DNA of 30,982 nucleotides from ZLKRG08 sp046094385 (GCA_046094385.1 JBJTHJ010000064.1:1-30982); one strand, 5' to 3'. Shown: positions 1 through 9,429, numbered from the stretch's first letter. Translations and numbers: made by a program. Notes: generated by a model not told the origin, from the letters alone.

Positions 1-1224
1 TTCGGCGTGATCGATGTCGTTTGTTAATATGTTGCGGATAATTCGCTCGATGCGACGAATATCCCCCTTTATATAAATCGAATCTGCTGGACGATCTAAC
101 TCGAAGTGAATCCCCATTTCACTTGCCACCAAGCGCAAATCATCAACTGACTTAGCCACTAAGTTACAAAGGTCAAACTCCACCGGTTCTATCAATGCGA
201 CCTGGGCATCAAAACGGCTGATTTCAAGGAGATCCTCCAATAATCTTTCAAACCTATCCAACTGCACCATCATCAATTCGACACTTCGCTGAAGGGTTGG
301 ATCAAAATCCTTACGGGCCGCATGAATGACACCTGCTGCCATTCGCAAGGTAGTAAGTGGTGTTCGAAGTTCATGTGTTACATCGCCGACAAAGCGTTGT
401 TGAACGTTAGAGAGATTCTCTAGGCGATTGATCTGAGTCTGCAATGAGTTGGCCATCTCGTTGAAGGCGTTGCCAAGTCGCGCTAATTCATCATCGCCGT
501 GCACATCCATACGAATACTGAGATTTCCAGATGCCAAAGATTCGGCGGTTTTGGCAGCATCCCTAACTGGCCTAACCACTTGGCGAACTACCAACAAGGT
601 GACCAGTGCGATTAATAACAGGAGTGCAGCGCCGGTTCCGATTAAGGAGTTAGCCACGATTTTCAAAGTCTTGCTCTGATTCTCCAAATTAAAGAGCAGA
701 TACATCTCGTAAAGCCCAGCACCAGGAACATTGATCTTGTTTCCGACTACCAGCACTTCCGAAGATAATCCAAAGGTATTGGATAACTTCTCGTACTTGC
801 TTTGTAGCTCTTGATTTGTTTGGACGCTTCTACGTAAATCTGTCGGCACCATTTCCGCGGTTAAGAACGTGGAGATCGTGGTGTAGTTACTCTGCAAAAC
901 TGAGGTCCCCGGAGCGGGAATGAAGATCAGATACGGTGCAGTATTGGTATTGGTTCCAAAGACGCTGCCATTTGCCGAGAGATCATCTATTGCTTGCTGA
1001 ATCGCCTTTGGATTCTCGCCAGCCAATAGAAATTGATACTGCAAAGCATAAATCGTGGCTCTGGTATCGGAGATTGAGGAGTCAAATTTGACTCCTTTAA
1101 TGCCGTTGGAAAGCTGGGTGAAAAGTGCTGAGCCGGCGATCCAGATGCCGGCCAAAGAGAGAATCGAGGTAAGTATTACTACACGCGCTGCAAGTGAATG
1201 GCGTAGCCAACTAGTAATTCTCAC
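1..1224 (-). CDS. mtrB: MtrB-type sensor histidine kinase, 3' end cut off by the window
   Basis: Inner-membrane sensor kinase that would phosphorylate MtrA. The frame is open from GTG at 1224 to base 1, giving 408 codons. An N-terminal membrane helix (about residues 14-35) is followed by an extracytoplasmic stretch of roughly 150 residues, a second helix around 195-215, a HAMP linker, and an H-box reading THELRTPLTT with the phospho-accepting His near residue 284. The window ends just after an N-box-like segment (RNILTNDIDH), so the rest of the ATPase domain lies outside. GTG at 1224 is chosen because it begins 7 bases after the mtrA stop (1232) and puts the first helix right after a short basic N-terminus; no clear ribosome site is seen. 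The mtrA-mtrB order is the conserved actinobacterial one, and lpqB would be expected next, beyond the edge. The gene is probably co-transcribed with mtrA and sahH. Confidence 0.9.
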   Translation of the reverse strand, partial: MRITSWLRHSLAARVVILTSILSLAGIWIAGSALFTQLSNGIKGVKFDSSISDTRATIYALQYQFLLAGENPKAIQQAIDDLSANGSVFGTNTNTAPYLIFIPAPGTSVLQSNYTTISTFLTAEMVPTDLRRSVQTNQELQSKYEKLSNTFGLSSEVLVVGNKINVPGAGLYEMYLLFNLENQSKTLKIVANSLIGTGAALLLLIALVTLLVVRQVVRPVRDAAKTAESLASGNLSIRMDVHGDDELARLGNAFNEMANSLQTQINRLENLSNVQQRFVGDVTHELRTPLTTLRMAAGVIHAARKDFDPTLQRSVELMMVQLDRFERLLEDLLEISRFDAQVALIEPVEFDLCNLVAKSVDDLRLVASEMGIHFELDRPADSIYIKGDIRRIERIIRNILTNDIDHAE

Positions 1225-1231
1225 TTTCGAA

Positions 1232-1918
1232 TCACTTGGAACTCGTTGAACCTGCTCGATATCCAACACCGCGTACGGTGAGCACAATCTCTGGATTATC
1301 TGGGTCTAGCTCCACCTTCGAACGTAATCGTTGTACGTGTACATTTACTAAGCGCGTATCCGTTGAATGGTGATATCCCCATACTTCACTTAAAAGCGCT
1401 TCACGAGTGAAGACTCGGCCCGGCTCTTTGGCTAACGCAGCTAACAATTCAAATTCAAGTCGAGTAAGCAGAATCTTCTTGCTACCTCGAGTTACCTCGT
1501 GGGCCACCATGTCGATCTTCAAATCACCAATTGCGATCTGTCCTGTAGATGGCAGAGTTGACCGTCTTAATCTGGTGCGAACTCGCGCCACCAATTCAGA
1601 TGGATGCCTAAAAGGTTTTACTATGTAATCATCCGCACCGGCTTCGAGTCCCGCAACTACATCTTGAGTATCCCCACGCGCTGTCAACATCACGATTGGA
1701 ACCATGGATTCGGCACGAATTTGTTTGCAAACTTCTACGCCGTCAATCCCAGGTAACATCACATCAAGCAGCACCAAGTCTGGCTTAGTCTCTCTAAATG
1801 CTTCTAGCGCTTCATCGCCACGACCAACCATCTCCACATCGATGCCGGCACCTGTTAATACGATGCCGAGCATCTCTGCGAGATCTTGGTCGTCATCAAC
1901 GACCAGCACTAACGTCAT
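1232..1918 (-). CDS. mtrA: MtrA response regulator (OmpR/PhoB family)
   Basis: DNA-binding response regulator, 228 residues, the usual family length. The receiver domain (about 1-120) shows the acidic pocket VVDDD (Asp8-10), phospho-acceptor Asp52 in LLDVMLPG, Thr79 and Lys101 in VKPF. The winged-helix output domain (about 130-225) carries the RLEFELLAAL and VWGYHHSTDTRLVNVHVQRL segments that closely resemble mycobacterial and streptomycete MtrA. In those organisms MtrA controls cell-wall turnover, division and osmotic responses. The ATG overlaps the sahH stop by one base (TAATG), so the two are translationally coupled, and mtrB follows after 7 bases. The sahH-mtrA-mtrB linkage is also seen in M. 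tuberculosis, where tmk lies in between; tmk is absent here. Function is assigned with high confidence from sequence and context. Confidence 0.95.
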   Translation of the reverse strand: MTLVLVVDDDQDLAEMLGIVLTGAGIDVEMVGRGDEALEAFRETKPDLVLLDVMLPGIDGVEVCKQIRAESMVPIVMLTARGDTQDVVAGLEAGADDYIVKPFRHPSELVARVRTRLRRSTLPSTGQIAIGDLKIDMVAHEVTRGSKKILLTRLEFELLAALAKEPGRVFTREALLSEVWGYHHSTDTRLVNVHVQRLRSKVELDPDNPEIVLTVRGVGYRAGSTSSK

Positions 1919-3195
1919 TAGCTACCGTGTTCCCACGAATTCAGGTAGAGCTCTTGAGCTGGTGTTAAGACATCGATGGCTCCACCCATACTTGCAAGCT
2001 TTAAGCGAGCCACCTCTTTGTCGATACTGGTCGGCACATTGTGTACACCCGGCTTCAAGTTCTTTGCTTCGTTTACCAAGTACTCGGCGGTCAATGCTTG
2101 ATCTGAGAATGAGAGATCCATAACCGCAGCTGGATGTCCTTCGGCAGCGCCTAAGTTAACTAAACGACCTTCCGCAAGTAGCAGAATGCGATTGCCATTC
2201 TTTAATACATACTCATCAGTTTGATGACGCATCTTGGCATTCTTCTTTACCGCGTTCTGTTCTAGCCATGCCACATCGATTTCGATATCAAAGTGTCCAG
2301 AGTTCGCAAGAATTGCGCCATCTTTCATGACTTGGAAATGCTCTTCGCGAAGCACATCACGGTTGCCGGTTACGGTGATGAAAACATCGCCGATCTTCGC
2401 AGCCTCAGTCATAGGCATCACGCGGAAGCCCTGCATCATCGCATCTAGCGCCTTGGTTGGATCAATCTCGGTGACGATCACATCAGCACCAAGACCACGA
2501 GCGCGTTCTGCAACTCCCTTTCCGCAATATCCAAAACCTGCAACAACCATGATTCGTCCGGCTAAGAGGAAATTGGTGGCACGGAAGACGGCATCCAATG
2601 TCGATTGTCCGGTTCCGTAACGATTATCAAACATATGCTTGGTATCGGTGTCATTTACCGCAATCATCGGGAATTGCAATGCGCCATCTTTGGCCATCTG
2701 GGTCAAGCGAATAACGCCAGTGGTGGTCTCTTCGCAACCACCAGCGATATTTGGAATCAATTCCTTGCGAGTAGTATGCAAAGTATTTACCAAGTCGCAG
2801 CCATCATCGAAAACTTGATGTGGTTGGATGTCGAGAGCGGCATTGATATGCGCGTAATATCCATCGCGATCCACTGCATTACGTGCAAATACGCTAATGC
2901 CATATTCATAAACTAGCGCCGCCGCAGTGTCATCTTGAGTTAATAGTGGATTGGATGCGCATAATGCGATCTCTGCCCCACCAGCTTTAAGAACGCGCAT
3001 CAAATTTGCGGTCTCGGTAGTGACGTGCATGCAAGCAGCAATGCGCACACCGTTAAATGGTTTGGTCTTTTCAAAGCGCTCACGGATCTGCGCAAGTACC
3101 GGCATATTTCGCTCTGCCCATTCAATGCGCTTCTTGCCTTCCGCAGCTAGCGCAGGATTGGCGATATCGTGACGTAAAGAGGTCGTCGTAGACAT
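1918..3195 (-). CDS. ahcY: Adenosylhomocysteinase (S-adenosylhomocysteine hydrolase)
   Basis: NAD-dependent cytosolic enzyme that splits S-adenosylhomocysteine into adenosine and homocysteine, clearing the product of methyltransferases. At 425 residues it matches the shorter bacterial form that lacks the insertion found in roughly 490-residue enzymes such as mycobacterial SahH. Visible motifs are the substrate-side EETTTGVIRL segment, the Rossmann nucleotide loop GFGYCGKGVAER (about residues 220-231), and a conserved C-terminal part with NLGAAEGHPAAVMD. The C-terminus ends in HGS rather than the KPDHYRY-like tail of larger enzymes. The ATG is preceded by a good ribosome site (AGGAG, 7 bases upstream), in contrast to the leaderless starts elsewhere in the window. 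A 135-bp gap upstream should hold the promoter, and the stop overlaps mtrA, so this gene probably drives the mtrAB operon. Confidence 0.95.
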   Translation of the reverse strand: MSTTTSLRHDIANPALAAEGKKRIEWAERNMPVLAQIRERFEKTKPFNGVRIAACMHVTTETANLMRVLKAGGAEIALCASNPLLTQDDTAAALVYEYGISVFARNAVDRDGYYAHINAALDIQPHQVFDDGCDLVNTLHTTRKELIPNIAGGCEETTTGVIRLTQMAKDGALQFPMIAVNDTDTKHMFDNRYGTGQSTLDAVFRATNFLLAGRIMVVAGFGYCGKGVAERARGLGADVIVTEIDPTKALDAMMQGFRVMPMTEAAKIGDVFITVTGNRDVLREEHFQVMKDGAILANSGHFDIEIDVAWLEQNAVKKNAKMRHQTDEYVLKNGNRILLLAEGRLVNLGAAEGHPAAVMDLSFSDQALTAEYLVNEAKNLKPGVHNVPTSIDKEVARLKLASMGGAIDVLTPAQELYLNSWEHGS

Positions 3196-3281
3196 TTAAT
3201 AACTCCTAAGTTTCTGTTGGTTCAAATAACCACCGGTAACTTGAGGCTACAAATAGTTATTTTTAGTTGATTGTCTTTTCG

Positions 3282-3293
3282 GCGAGGCCTCGC
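3282..3293. promoter_or_regulatory. 12-bp perfect palindrome upstream of the SAH hydrolase gene
   Basis: GCGAGGCCTCGC lies in the 135-bp space between the manB stop (3331) and the ahcY start (3195). It is about 40 bases downstream of manB and about 90 bases upstream of ahcY. As RNA it could form only a four-pair stem with a GGCC loop and has no following U-run, so a terminator is unlikely. A protein-binding site is possible. I do not recognise a regulator for it. Confidence 0.35.
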
Positions 3294-3330
3294 ACACGGC
3301 TCGTAGTTTACCGACTAATCAAGCTTGGCC

Positions 3331-4707
3331 TTAACCCCGAATCGCCTTCAAAAGCCGGTCACGTATCTCACTCATTTGGGCCTGGCTCTTGGCCTCTACG
3401 TTAAGTCTAAGTAGCGGTTCAGTATTTGATGCCCGCACATTGAACCACCAGGTATCCCCCGAAATGGTTAATCCATCAAGTTCATCAATTTCCACCGATT
3501 CAAATGCTGGCAGCTGCTGATATTTAGCCTTGATCTCTTCAAGCTTTGCAGCGCCATCAGAGACCTTGGAGTTGATCTCACCGCTTGCCACATATCTGGC
3601 ATATGGAGCCAGGATCTTTGATAGCGATTGAGTGCTACTGCCTAACGCTGCGATCGCATGTAATGCAGCTAGCATCCCAGAATCGGCACGCCAAAAATCA
3701 GCAAAGTAGAAATGTCCGGAGTGTTCTCCGCCAAAGATAGCTCCGCTCTCTGCCATCAACGCTTTTATATACGAGTGGCCAACTCGTGAACGTAGCGCTT
3801 TGCCGCCTCTCTCGGTGACAATCTCGCTTACTGCTCTGGAAGATATCAAGTTGTAGATGATGGTGGCACCTGGATGCTTTGAAAGTTCACGATCTGCGAT
3901 TAAGGCAGTCAGTAAAGATGGATTAACGGCATCACCATTTTCATCAACTAGGAAACAGCGATCGGCATCCCCATCAAATGCCAGACCGATATCAGCCTTC
4001 TCGCGCTTTACCATCCGCTTCAAGTCTTTTAGATTCGCTTCATCGATTGGATTTGCTTCGTGGTTTGGGAAAGTCCCATCTAGTTCGAAGTACATCGGGA
4101 TCACTTCGGCGTTCAATTTGGCAAAGACTGCAGGCGCAGTATGGCCAGCCATTCCATTTCCGGCATCAATTACGATCTTTAAGGGTCTCATTTCGGAGAG
4201 ATCAACCAAATTCAAAAGATGTTCGACGTAGGCATTTAATAGATCTTCGCTTCGCTCCACGCCCACTGGGCGCATGGAGACCGGAACCCCTTCTCTTACA
4301 AACTTCTCTATCAATAGCAATCCAGATTCTTTGCCAATTGGCCGAGCGCCGCTTAAGCAGAGTTTGATTCCGTTGTACTCAGCTGGATTATGACTGGCAG
4401 TGAACATCGCACCGGGTAGCGCTAATTTGCCAGCTGCGAAATAGAGCATGTCGGTGGATGCCAAACCAATGCGAATTACATCTAGACCTTGTGAAGTCAC
4501 TCCGGCAGAGAAGGCATCCGCAAGTTCGGGTGAGGATGGCCGCATATCTTCGCCAATCACCACTGTACCTGGCTCACGTTGCACTTCTAGGAACTTCGCA
4601 AATGCAATCCCCGTAGAGAATGCGAATTGCTTATTTAATTCGCTTCCGACAAGTCCACGAATGTCATATGCCTTAAAGATTGCGGGAATATTAGGTTCAG
4701 ACATCAT
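3331..4707 (-). CDS. manB: Phosphomannomutase / phosphoglucomutase
   Basis: Alpha-D-phosphohexomutase that interconverts hexose 6-phosphate and 1-phosphate, here most likely making mannose 1-phosphate for GDP-mannose and cell-surface glycans. All four family signatures are present: the phosphoserine loop TASHNP (Ser105), the metal loop DGDADR (about residue 245), the sugar-specificity loop GEHSGH (about 320), and the phosphate-binding RASNTEPLLRL (about 425-435). Length (458) is typical. Two adjacent ATG codons (4707 and 4704) are possible starts. The gene follows DUF3499 by 17 bases and is probably read from its promoter. A manB-like gene near DUF3499 and whiB is conserved in actinobacteria, and a guanylyltransferase-like partner lies at 9875. 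Whether it prefers mannose or glucose cannot be told from sequence. Confidence 0.93.
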   Translation of the reverse strand: MMSEPNIPAIFKAYDIRGLVGSELNKQFAFSTGIAFAKFLEVQREPGTVVIGEDMRPSSPELADAFSAGVTSQGLDVIRIGLASTDMLYFAAGKLALPGAMFTASHNPAEYNGIKLCLSGARPIGKESGLLLIEKFVREGVPVSMRPVGVERSEDLLNAYVEHLLNLVDLSEMRPLKIVIDAGNGMAGHTAPAVFAKLNAEVIPMYFELDGTFPNHEANPIDEANLKDLKRMVKREKADIGLAFDGDADRCFLVDENGDAVNPSLLTALIADRELSKHPGATIIYNLISSRAVSEIVTERGGKALRSRVGHSYIKALMAESGAIFGGEHSGHFYFADFWRADSGMLAALHAIAALGSSTQSLSKILAPYARYVASGEINSKVSDGAAKLEEIKAKYQQLPAFESVEIDELDGLTISGDTWWFNVRASNTEPLLRLNVEAKSQAQMSEIRDRLLKAIRG

Positions 4708-4724
4708 GCGCCAAAAATCTGAAT

Positions 4725-5087
4725 TTAAGAGTTTGGCACCGAGCGAAGGTGTCCGCGTCGACCAATTGCAGAATTATTAGGTGGCTGCACTGGCGTATCC
4801 ATGATTTCACGGTTACCAATTTCTCGAACTGCATCCGCAATTGCCATCAAGTCCTCTTCGGAAGGGCCGTTCTCTCCGGAATTGAGTTCACGACGAATTA
4901 CCTGCCAACCATTTGGCACAGTTAATTTGGCACCATGTATCTCGCAGAGATCATAAGCATGTGGCTCCGAATAGGTTGCAAGTGGACCGAGTACAGCGAT
5001 GGATTCGGCATAGACATAAGTAAGTGTCATCTCCGCTTTTCGATGGCAGCCCGTTCTGGAGCAGTGGCGACCGATTCGACGACTCAT
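4725..5087 (-). CDS. DUF3499 family protein, probable zinc-ribbon-like
   Basis: A 120-residue actinobacterial protein of unknown function. The N-terminal half has the family hallmark: Cys9-x4-Cys14, the segment TLTYVYAES, then LGPLATYSEPHAYDLC ending in Cys48 with His51. A Cys/Cys/Cys/His metal site is therefore plausible. The C-terminal third is acidic and low-complexity. It sits directly upstream of manB and downstream of DUF5719, the usual family neighbourhood. The ATG at 5087 has no Shine-Dalgarno sequence but has TAGTTT exactly 6 bases upstream, so it probably begins a leaderless transcript. The function is not known and none is inferred beyond envelope-related context. Confidence 0.88.
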   Translation of the reverse strand: MSRRIGRHCSRTGCHRKAEMTLTYVYAESIAVLGPLATYSEPHAYDLCEIHGAKLTVPNGWQVIRRELNSGENGPSEEDLMAIADAVREIGNREIMDTPVQPPNNSAIGRRGHLRSVPNS

Positions 5088-5093
5088 ATGGCG

Positions 5094-5099
5094 AAACTA
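5094..5099 (-). promoter_or_regulatory. -10 element of DUF3499, leaderless start
   Basis: TAGTTT on the minus strand, followed by 6 bases (CGCCAT) and then the ATG at 5087. This spacing would place transcription start at the A of the start codon. No convincing -35 hexamer is seen. Confidence 0.55.
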
Positions 5100-5125
5100 C
5101 TATTTTTCATGGAAGCAATAATTGA

Positions 5126-6418
5126 TTATGGGTTTAACACGCCGATATTGGCAGTTGGCACGGTGCTTCTTGAGAGTAACGACCCATTGAGTAAAGGTAG
5201 ATACCCAGTTCCGCTCTGAGAATTCACTATCAAAGCAGCAGCATTATCTTCGCCAATAGATTTGATTTCGACGCCTAATGCACCTGATGGAATTCGGTAA
5301 GTGAGAAAGTCATTTCCACGTAGATTCTTATCGATGCGCTTTCGTTTAGGCATCAGCACACTAATTGCAATATCAATCTCGGGGCCGATAGCCACAAATA
5401 GCGGGTCCAAACCAGTAATTGCCCAAGTGCCACGCTGCCCAGTTGGTACTGGGGTACTCCAAAGAAAATCAGTCTTATTTAGCGCCCTAACTCGGCTATA
5501 TACCGATGCAGCTATTGGAAGATCAGAGTTTATTCGTAAGCCAAAGGCGGAACTCTTCCCATCGAAATCAAATGGAATATCCATAACCCGGTCGCCTTTT
5601 ATGCTTCGGTAATCAAGACCAACTGGGACATACGTTCCGTTATTCGATAACACCTCTACCGAGATATTGGTCTTGACTGGATTTGGATTTAAGACTCTCA
5701 ATACATGTGTTTTCTGCAGCGTTTGGGTATGCGCAATTGCTGGAATCAAGATCCGTTTCGATAACTCTGCCTGGGAGTTAACTAAATCCCCTCCGAGCGC
5801 AGTAAGTCCCCTGCCTCGCTCGTCAACCAAATAAGAAGCAACTCGTCCTGCCTTTGGTGTCACTTGCAAAGCGATGGACTTTGAACCTGGTGCCAAACTG
5901 ACGATAGGAATACTGATAGTTCTATTTGAAGGAACTAAAACTTGCTTCTTGAACGAGCTATTCTCACTATAGACAGTAACTTCAACATTAGAGGCGCTTA
6001 GTCCACTGTTAGCAAGCACTAACTTTGATTTACTTGCAACATCTCCACTTGCACCGACCAGATACTGATTTGGCTGTGGGGAGATGCAAGTTAGACCACC
6101 GGCCCAAATTCCACTCTTAGCAATCCAAGCAAGTGCATTGACCCCTTGACCATCTACCAAAATTGAATTCTCGCTTGTAAGTAACCGAGTAGTTTTGGCT
6201 TTCTTTAAACTAACCCGCTTCTTAAATAGCGGTCGCACCAATTTGGTACTGCTATTTAGGGAGATTTGGGTGGCCGAACCAGAACCAACCACTGGGCAAA
6301 TTACCGGTGGATAATTCTCGGCGTAAGTCTGGTCACCTACTTCAGATTGCAGAGTATTTCCAATAAGAACTACGGCAGAGAGCGATGCTGCCAGAACCGT
6401 CAATCTTCTTAACTTCAT
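5126..6418 (-). CDS. DUF5719 family secreted or membrane-anchored protein
   Basis: A 430-residue protein of unknown function. It begins with basic residues (MKLRR) and a hydrophobic segment (about 7-24) that reads as an uncleaved signal anchor or signal peptide, so the bulk is outside the membrane. The rest is rich in Ser, Val and Asn with repeated beta-sandwich-like stretches and no recognised catalytic motif. I chose the ATG at 6418, because it overlaps the stop of the glycosyltransferase in an ATGA arrangement and gives a clean signal sequence. The same frame is open to a start at 6505, but that would add 29 unlikely residues inside the upstream gene. In other actinobacteria this family also lies between a large family 2 glycosyltransferase and DUF3499. 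A role in surface glycan assembly is an inference from that linkage. Confidence 0.85.
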   Translation of the reverse strand: MKLRRLTVLAASLSAVVLIGNTLQSEVGDQTYAENYPPVICPVVGSGSATQISLNSSTKLVRPLFKKRVSLKKAKTTRLLTSENSILVDGQGVNALAWIAKSGIWAGGLTCISPQPNQYLVGASGDVASKSKLVLANSGLSASNVEVTVYSENSSFKKQVLVPSNRTISIPIVSLAPGSKSIALQVTPKAGRVASYLVDERGRGLTALGGDLVNSQAELSKRILIPAIAHTQTLQKTHVLRVLNPNPVKTNISVEVLSNNGTYVPVGLDYRSIKGDRVMDIPFDFDGKSSAFGLRINSDLPIAASVYSRVRALNKTDFLWSTPVPTGQRGTWAITGLDPLFVAIGPEIDIAISVLMPKRKRIDKNLRGNDFLTYRIPSGALGVEIKSIGEDNAAALIVNSQSGTGYLPLLNGSLLSRSTVPTANIGVLNP

Positions 6419-9405
6419 GGCATCACCTGATCGCGCCGGCGTCTGCCACCTGGCGCAGCCATTACTAGACCCACCAAGATGAAGATAATTTGGAGCGAGA
6501 GCCAAGCTCGACGGGCGGTACCGTCATGGATCAATAGATATTTTCCAGCACCTTCGATTCTAAATTCTGGTAGCCCATTTTCATTCTTAGTTTTAGGAAG
6601 AATCCTGCCCTCACCGATCAATTTCCAATTTCGATCGTAATTCTCTGCAAGTCTTAAGGTGCCACGTTCGGTGAGTTCGAAATTAGCGCTCACTTTATTT
6701 GTAGGTATCGCAGTGACTTTACCTGAGTCTGCGAAGAAGACTAAACGATCCGAATTTCCTGAAACTCTCCAGGTAACGCCTGCGCTAGTTGCGGAGTTAC
6801 GGATGAATCCACCAATGCCATCGATGGTGGTCACTAACGAAGCTGGCGCCGGCGACTTTACAAATAGATACTTGATCCCATATTCAGCCAAAGTTGCGCT
6901 ACTTGTGATTCCTGAGCCATCGAATAAGTTTCTGGTTGCAGCCGAGACTTCTAAATTCACTGCCGGCGCTACATCTGGATCGCCCAATTTAATATCACTG
7001 CCACGAGAGGTGAAGAAATTTAGGACATCGCCTTCCATCTTCCTGATCACCATAGTTTTAGTACCAGGAACCACTCCAAGAAATTCGGGAAGTACTCGAC
7101 TTGAAATCGTATGTAGAGGTGAAGTGGTTGCGATACTCCAAAATGCCGCAACGGCAGTGTGCGCAACTGAGGCTGCCAGCAGTAGCGCTGCCAAGATATG
7201 GCGATAGTTGAGCGCAGATTTCTCCAAATGTTTACGAAGTTGGTCTAGCACGATAGCGCCTGCGGTCACTGCCGCCACCGTTGAGACCGCAATAAAGGTG
7301 CCACTCCAAAGTGGATAGCCGATCGAGGTGCCATGTGCGGGAAATGAGAGCGCTGCCAAAATTGATCCAAGAAATAGGAATGCAGTTCCGACAAATGCGA
7401 AGTACCTGGCATTGGTGCGCGAGAAGTTTGCGACCAATAAGAGCAAGCTAAATGGTCCAAAGAGCCACCAAGGAACTGCGCCAATACCGCCAGGAGTTGC
7501 AAGTAGCGCTAAATTCGGCCCACCTCCAGCAAGTGCTAACCCAGGTTCTAATAAGAATCTTGAGGGATGCAGTAACGCTTCCGTGCTAAATGGCGTATTG
7601 ATCAAAAATGGAATCGCAAGTAGCAACGCTCGATGTTTGATTCTGGAGATCCAGATGGGTCTGGTTGTATGCAGATAATCAAAGGCAGTCAAACCGACAT
7701 AGAAGAACGATAGCGCCATTAAGAATGGCAATGAGAATGCCACTGGGATGGCCAGAAAGAGACCTAGTTGAAAGATCTTTCGAATTGATAATTTTTCAAT
7801 CTCTAAGGTCCCAGATAGCAGGTGCAATGTAAGCGGCAAGGAGATCATTACGATCAAAGTTCCAATTCGTCCGGCATTGACCGAAGCCAAAGCAACTGGA
7901 GAGAGCGCATATAAAGCGCTTCCAAAGATCGCTAGCCAAATATGGCTGGTGATCTTCTTTAACCAGATGAAGATCGCAGCGAAGAGCAGAAACGGTGCAA
8001 AGAGAAAGAGGGCGGAGACGAAGAGCTGGGCGTTGCCAAGGGTGATGGTTCCGATCAACGCGATAACTGCCACCCAGGTAGGCGTGGCGCTTGCACTTCC
8101 CAAACCAACTTGATGCCAGGACTCACCATAAAGCCGCCAAAGTTCAGATACCCCATTTGGAGTCTCTGGCAGCGCACCTCCTGCAATCGCGCCAAAACGA
8201 CTACGGGAGAAGAGAATTGAAAAGAGAAATACAGCGATAAAGGCCGATAGCTCAGGGCGTTTAAAGAGTTGCCGCCACTTGCGCTCGGTGTTAGGAGTTA
8301 ATAGATCCTCATCTTCTACAAATTCAGCAGACAACTCTTGGGCAGCTGGAAATATCTTCTCTTGGATTCGATCAACTACAGAATCGATTGCGCTTCTAAA
8401 TTGCGCACCACGAGATGGCATAAATCGAGTTACTACTCGCGGTGAGACGAGGCGATCCTCTTTACGCCACTTCCTTCCGGCGCGCACTAAATCGGGTCTC
8501 GTAAATAATCTTCCGAGCGCCAAGAGTTCATCTGAAGCATAACCGGGTAACTTTGCAATTAAATATCCAATGGCACGAAGTAGCGCTGAACCAACAACTT
8601 GAATCGCCACCAGTGGCAACATCCACCAAGTCGAATTGGTCAGCAGCACATAAGCGGCATTTCTTCGATCTAAAAGTAATGGGCGATGTAGAAAAGCTTC
8701 ATCCACATCTACGCTACGTCGTTCCGAGGCGGCAGCTTGGGCGTGAAAGATAACGGCGTCGGTATTTACTAAAACTGTCTGACCGGCAGCATGGATTCTC
8801 CATCCGAAATCGACATCATCTCGAAAGAGATCCAACTTCTCATCGAAGCCGCCCAGCTCCTCAAATACCGACCGACGAATTAAAGCTCCGGCGGTACTGA
8901 CCGATAAAACTTCACGAATTCCATCGTGCTGCCCCTGGTCATATTCGTAATCCTCTAACCCGGTCCATCTTGCGCCATTGCGGGCGATGCTTACTCCGAC
9001 CTCAAGCAGATGTTTGCGGTCATTCCAACCCAAAATCTTTGGCCCAACCATCGCCACATTGGGACGATCGGCAACCGACTCCAATAATTTCTCTAAGGCA
9101 TACTCATCCGGAGCGCTATCGTCATGAATCAACCAGATCCACTCATCTTCACTCTCACATGGTGGCAATGAGGCCACCGCTTCCGCTACGGCAGTACCAA
9201 AACCCTCGCCACGATCTATCGATAGATATTTGATGCGAGCGCCGCTTAATAATTTCGTGGAACCATCATTAGAGCCGGTATCTACAGCAATGGTCTTATC
9301 TGGAGTTCTAGATTGCGATGCGATTGCTGCGACCACTTTAGGTAGCCAAGTCGCCCCATCATGAACTACCAGGATTGCCGTGACCTGTGCGTTAGCTAAT
9401 GACAT
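6415..9405 (-). CDS. Large membrane glycosyltransferase with N-terminal GT2 domain
   Basis: A 996-residue bifunctional-looking protein. Residues 1 to about 235 are a GT-A fold, family 2 glycosyltransferase: TAILVVHDGATW start, DTGSNDGST nucleotide-binding motif, HDDSAPD as the DxD-like metal site, and FRDDVDFGWRIHAAG near the acceptor site. From about residue 255 there are many hydrophobic helices (at least ten between about 385 and 760). A largely hydrophilic region of roughly 180 residues follows, then one last helix and an Arg-rich end (GGRRRRD). It probably transfers a sugar from a nucleotide or lipid carrier onto an envelope polymer; donor and acceptor are unknown. It lies 59 bases after whiB and is coupled by ATGA to DUF5719. 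The start at 9405 places the GT2 motif normally, although no good ribosome site is visible. Confidence 0.85.
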   Translation of the reverse strand: MSLANAQVTAILVVHDGATWLPKVVAAIASQSRTPDKTIAVDTGSNDGSTKLLSGARIKYLSIDRGEGFGTAVAEAVASLPPCESEDEWIWLIHDDSAPDEYALEKLLESVADRPNVAMVGPKILGWNDRKHLLEVGVSIARNGARWTGLEDYEYDQGQHDGIREVLSVSTAGALIRRSVFEELGGFDEKLDLFRDDVDFGWRIHAAGQTVLVNTDAVIFHAQAAASERRSVDVDEAFLHRPLLLDRRNAAYVLLTNSTWWMLPLVAIQVVGSALLRAIGYLIAKLPGYASDELLALGRLFTRPDLVRAGRKWRKEDRLVSPRVVTRFMPSRGAQFRSAIDSVVDRIQEKIFPAAQELSAEFVEDEDLLTPNTERKWRQLFKRPELSAFIAVFLFSILFSRSRFGAIAGGALPETPNGVSELWRLYGESWHQVGLGSASATPTWVAVIALIGTITLGNAQLFVSALFLFAPFLLFAAIFIWLKKITSHIWLAIFGSALYALSPVALASVNAGRIGTLIVMISLPLTLHLLSGTLEIEKLSIRKIFQLGLFLAIPVAFSLPFLMALSFFYVGLTAFDYLHTTRPIWISRIKHRALLLAIPFLINTPFSTEALLHPSRFLLEPGLALAGGGPNLALLATPGGIGAVPWWLFGPFSLLLLVANFSRTNARYFAFVGTAFLFLGSILAALSFPAHGTSIGYPLWSGTFIAVSTVAAVTAGAIVLDQLRKHLEKSALNYRHILAALLLAASVAHTAVAAFWSIATTSPLHTISSRVLPEFLGVVPGTKTMVIRKMEGDVLNFFTSRGSDIKLGDPDVAPAVNLEVSAATRNLFDGSGITSSATLAEYGIKYLFVKSPAPASLVTTIDGIGGFIRNSATSAGVTWRVSGNSDRLVFFADSGKVTAIPTNKVSANFELTERGTLRLAENYDRNWKLIGEGRILPKTKNENGLPEFRIEGAGKYLLIHDGTARRAWLSLQIIFILVGLVMAAPGGRRRRDQVMP

Positions 9406-9429
9406 ATTGGGAGTAAGTCTTTAGGAAAC

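Noticed and set aside
3196..3330. A possible SAH riboswitch upstream of the SAH hydrolase gene.
   Set aside because: The region has a GC-rich palindrome, but I could not find the conserved core or the paired arms of the SAH aptamer on the minus strand. A covariance-model search would settle it.
6659..9233. Several plus-strand reading frames of 60 to 180 codons opposite the glycosyltransferase gene.
   Set aside because: They are antisense shadows of a long, clearly coding minus-strand frame, with no ribosome sites, no family resemblance and no coherent order.
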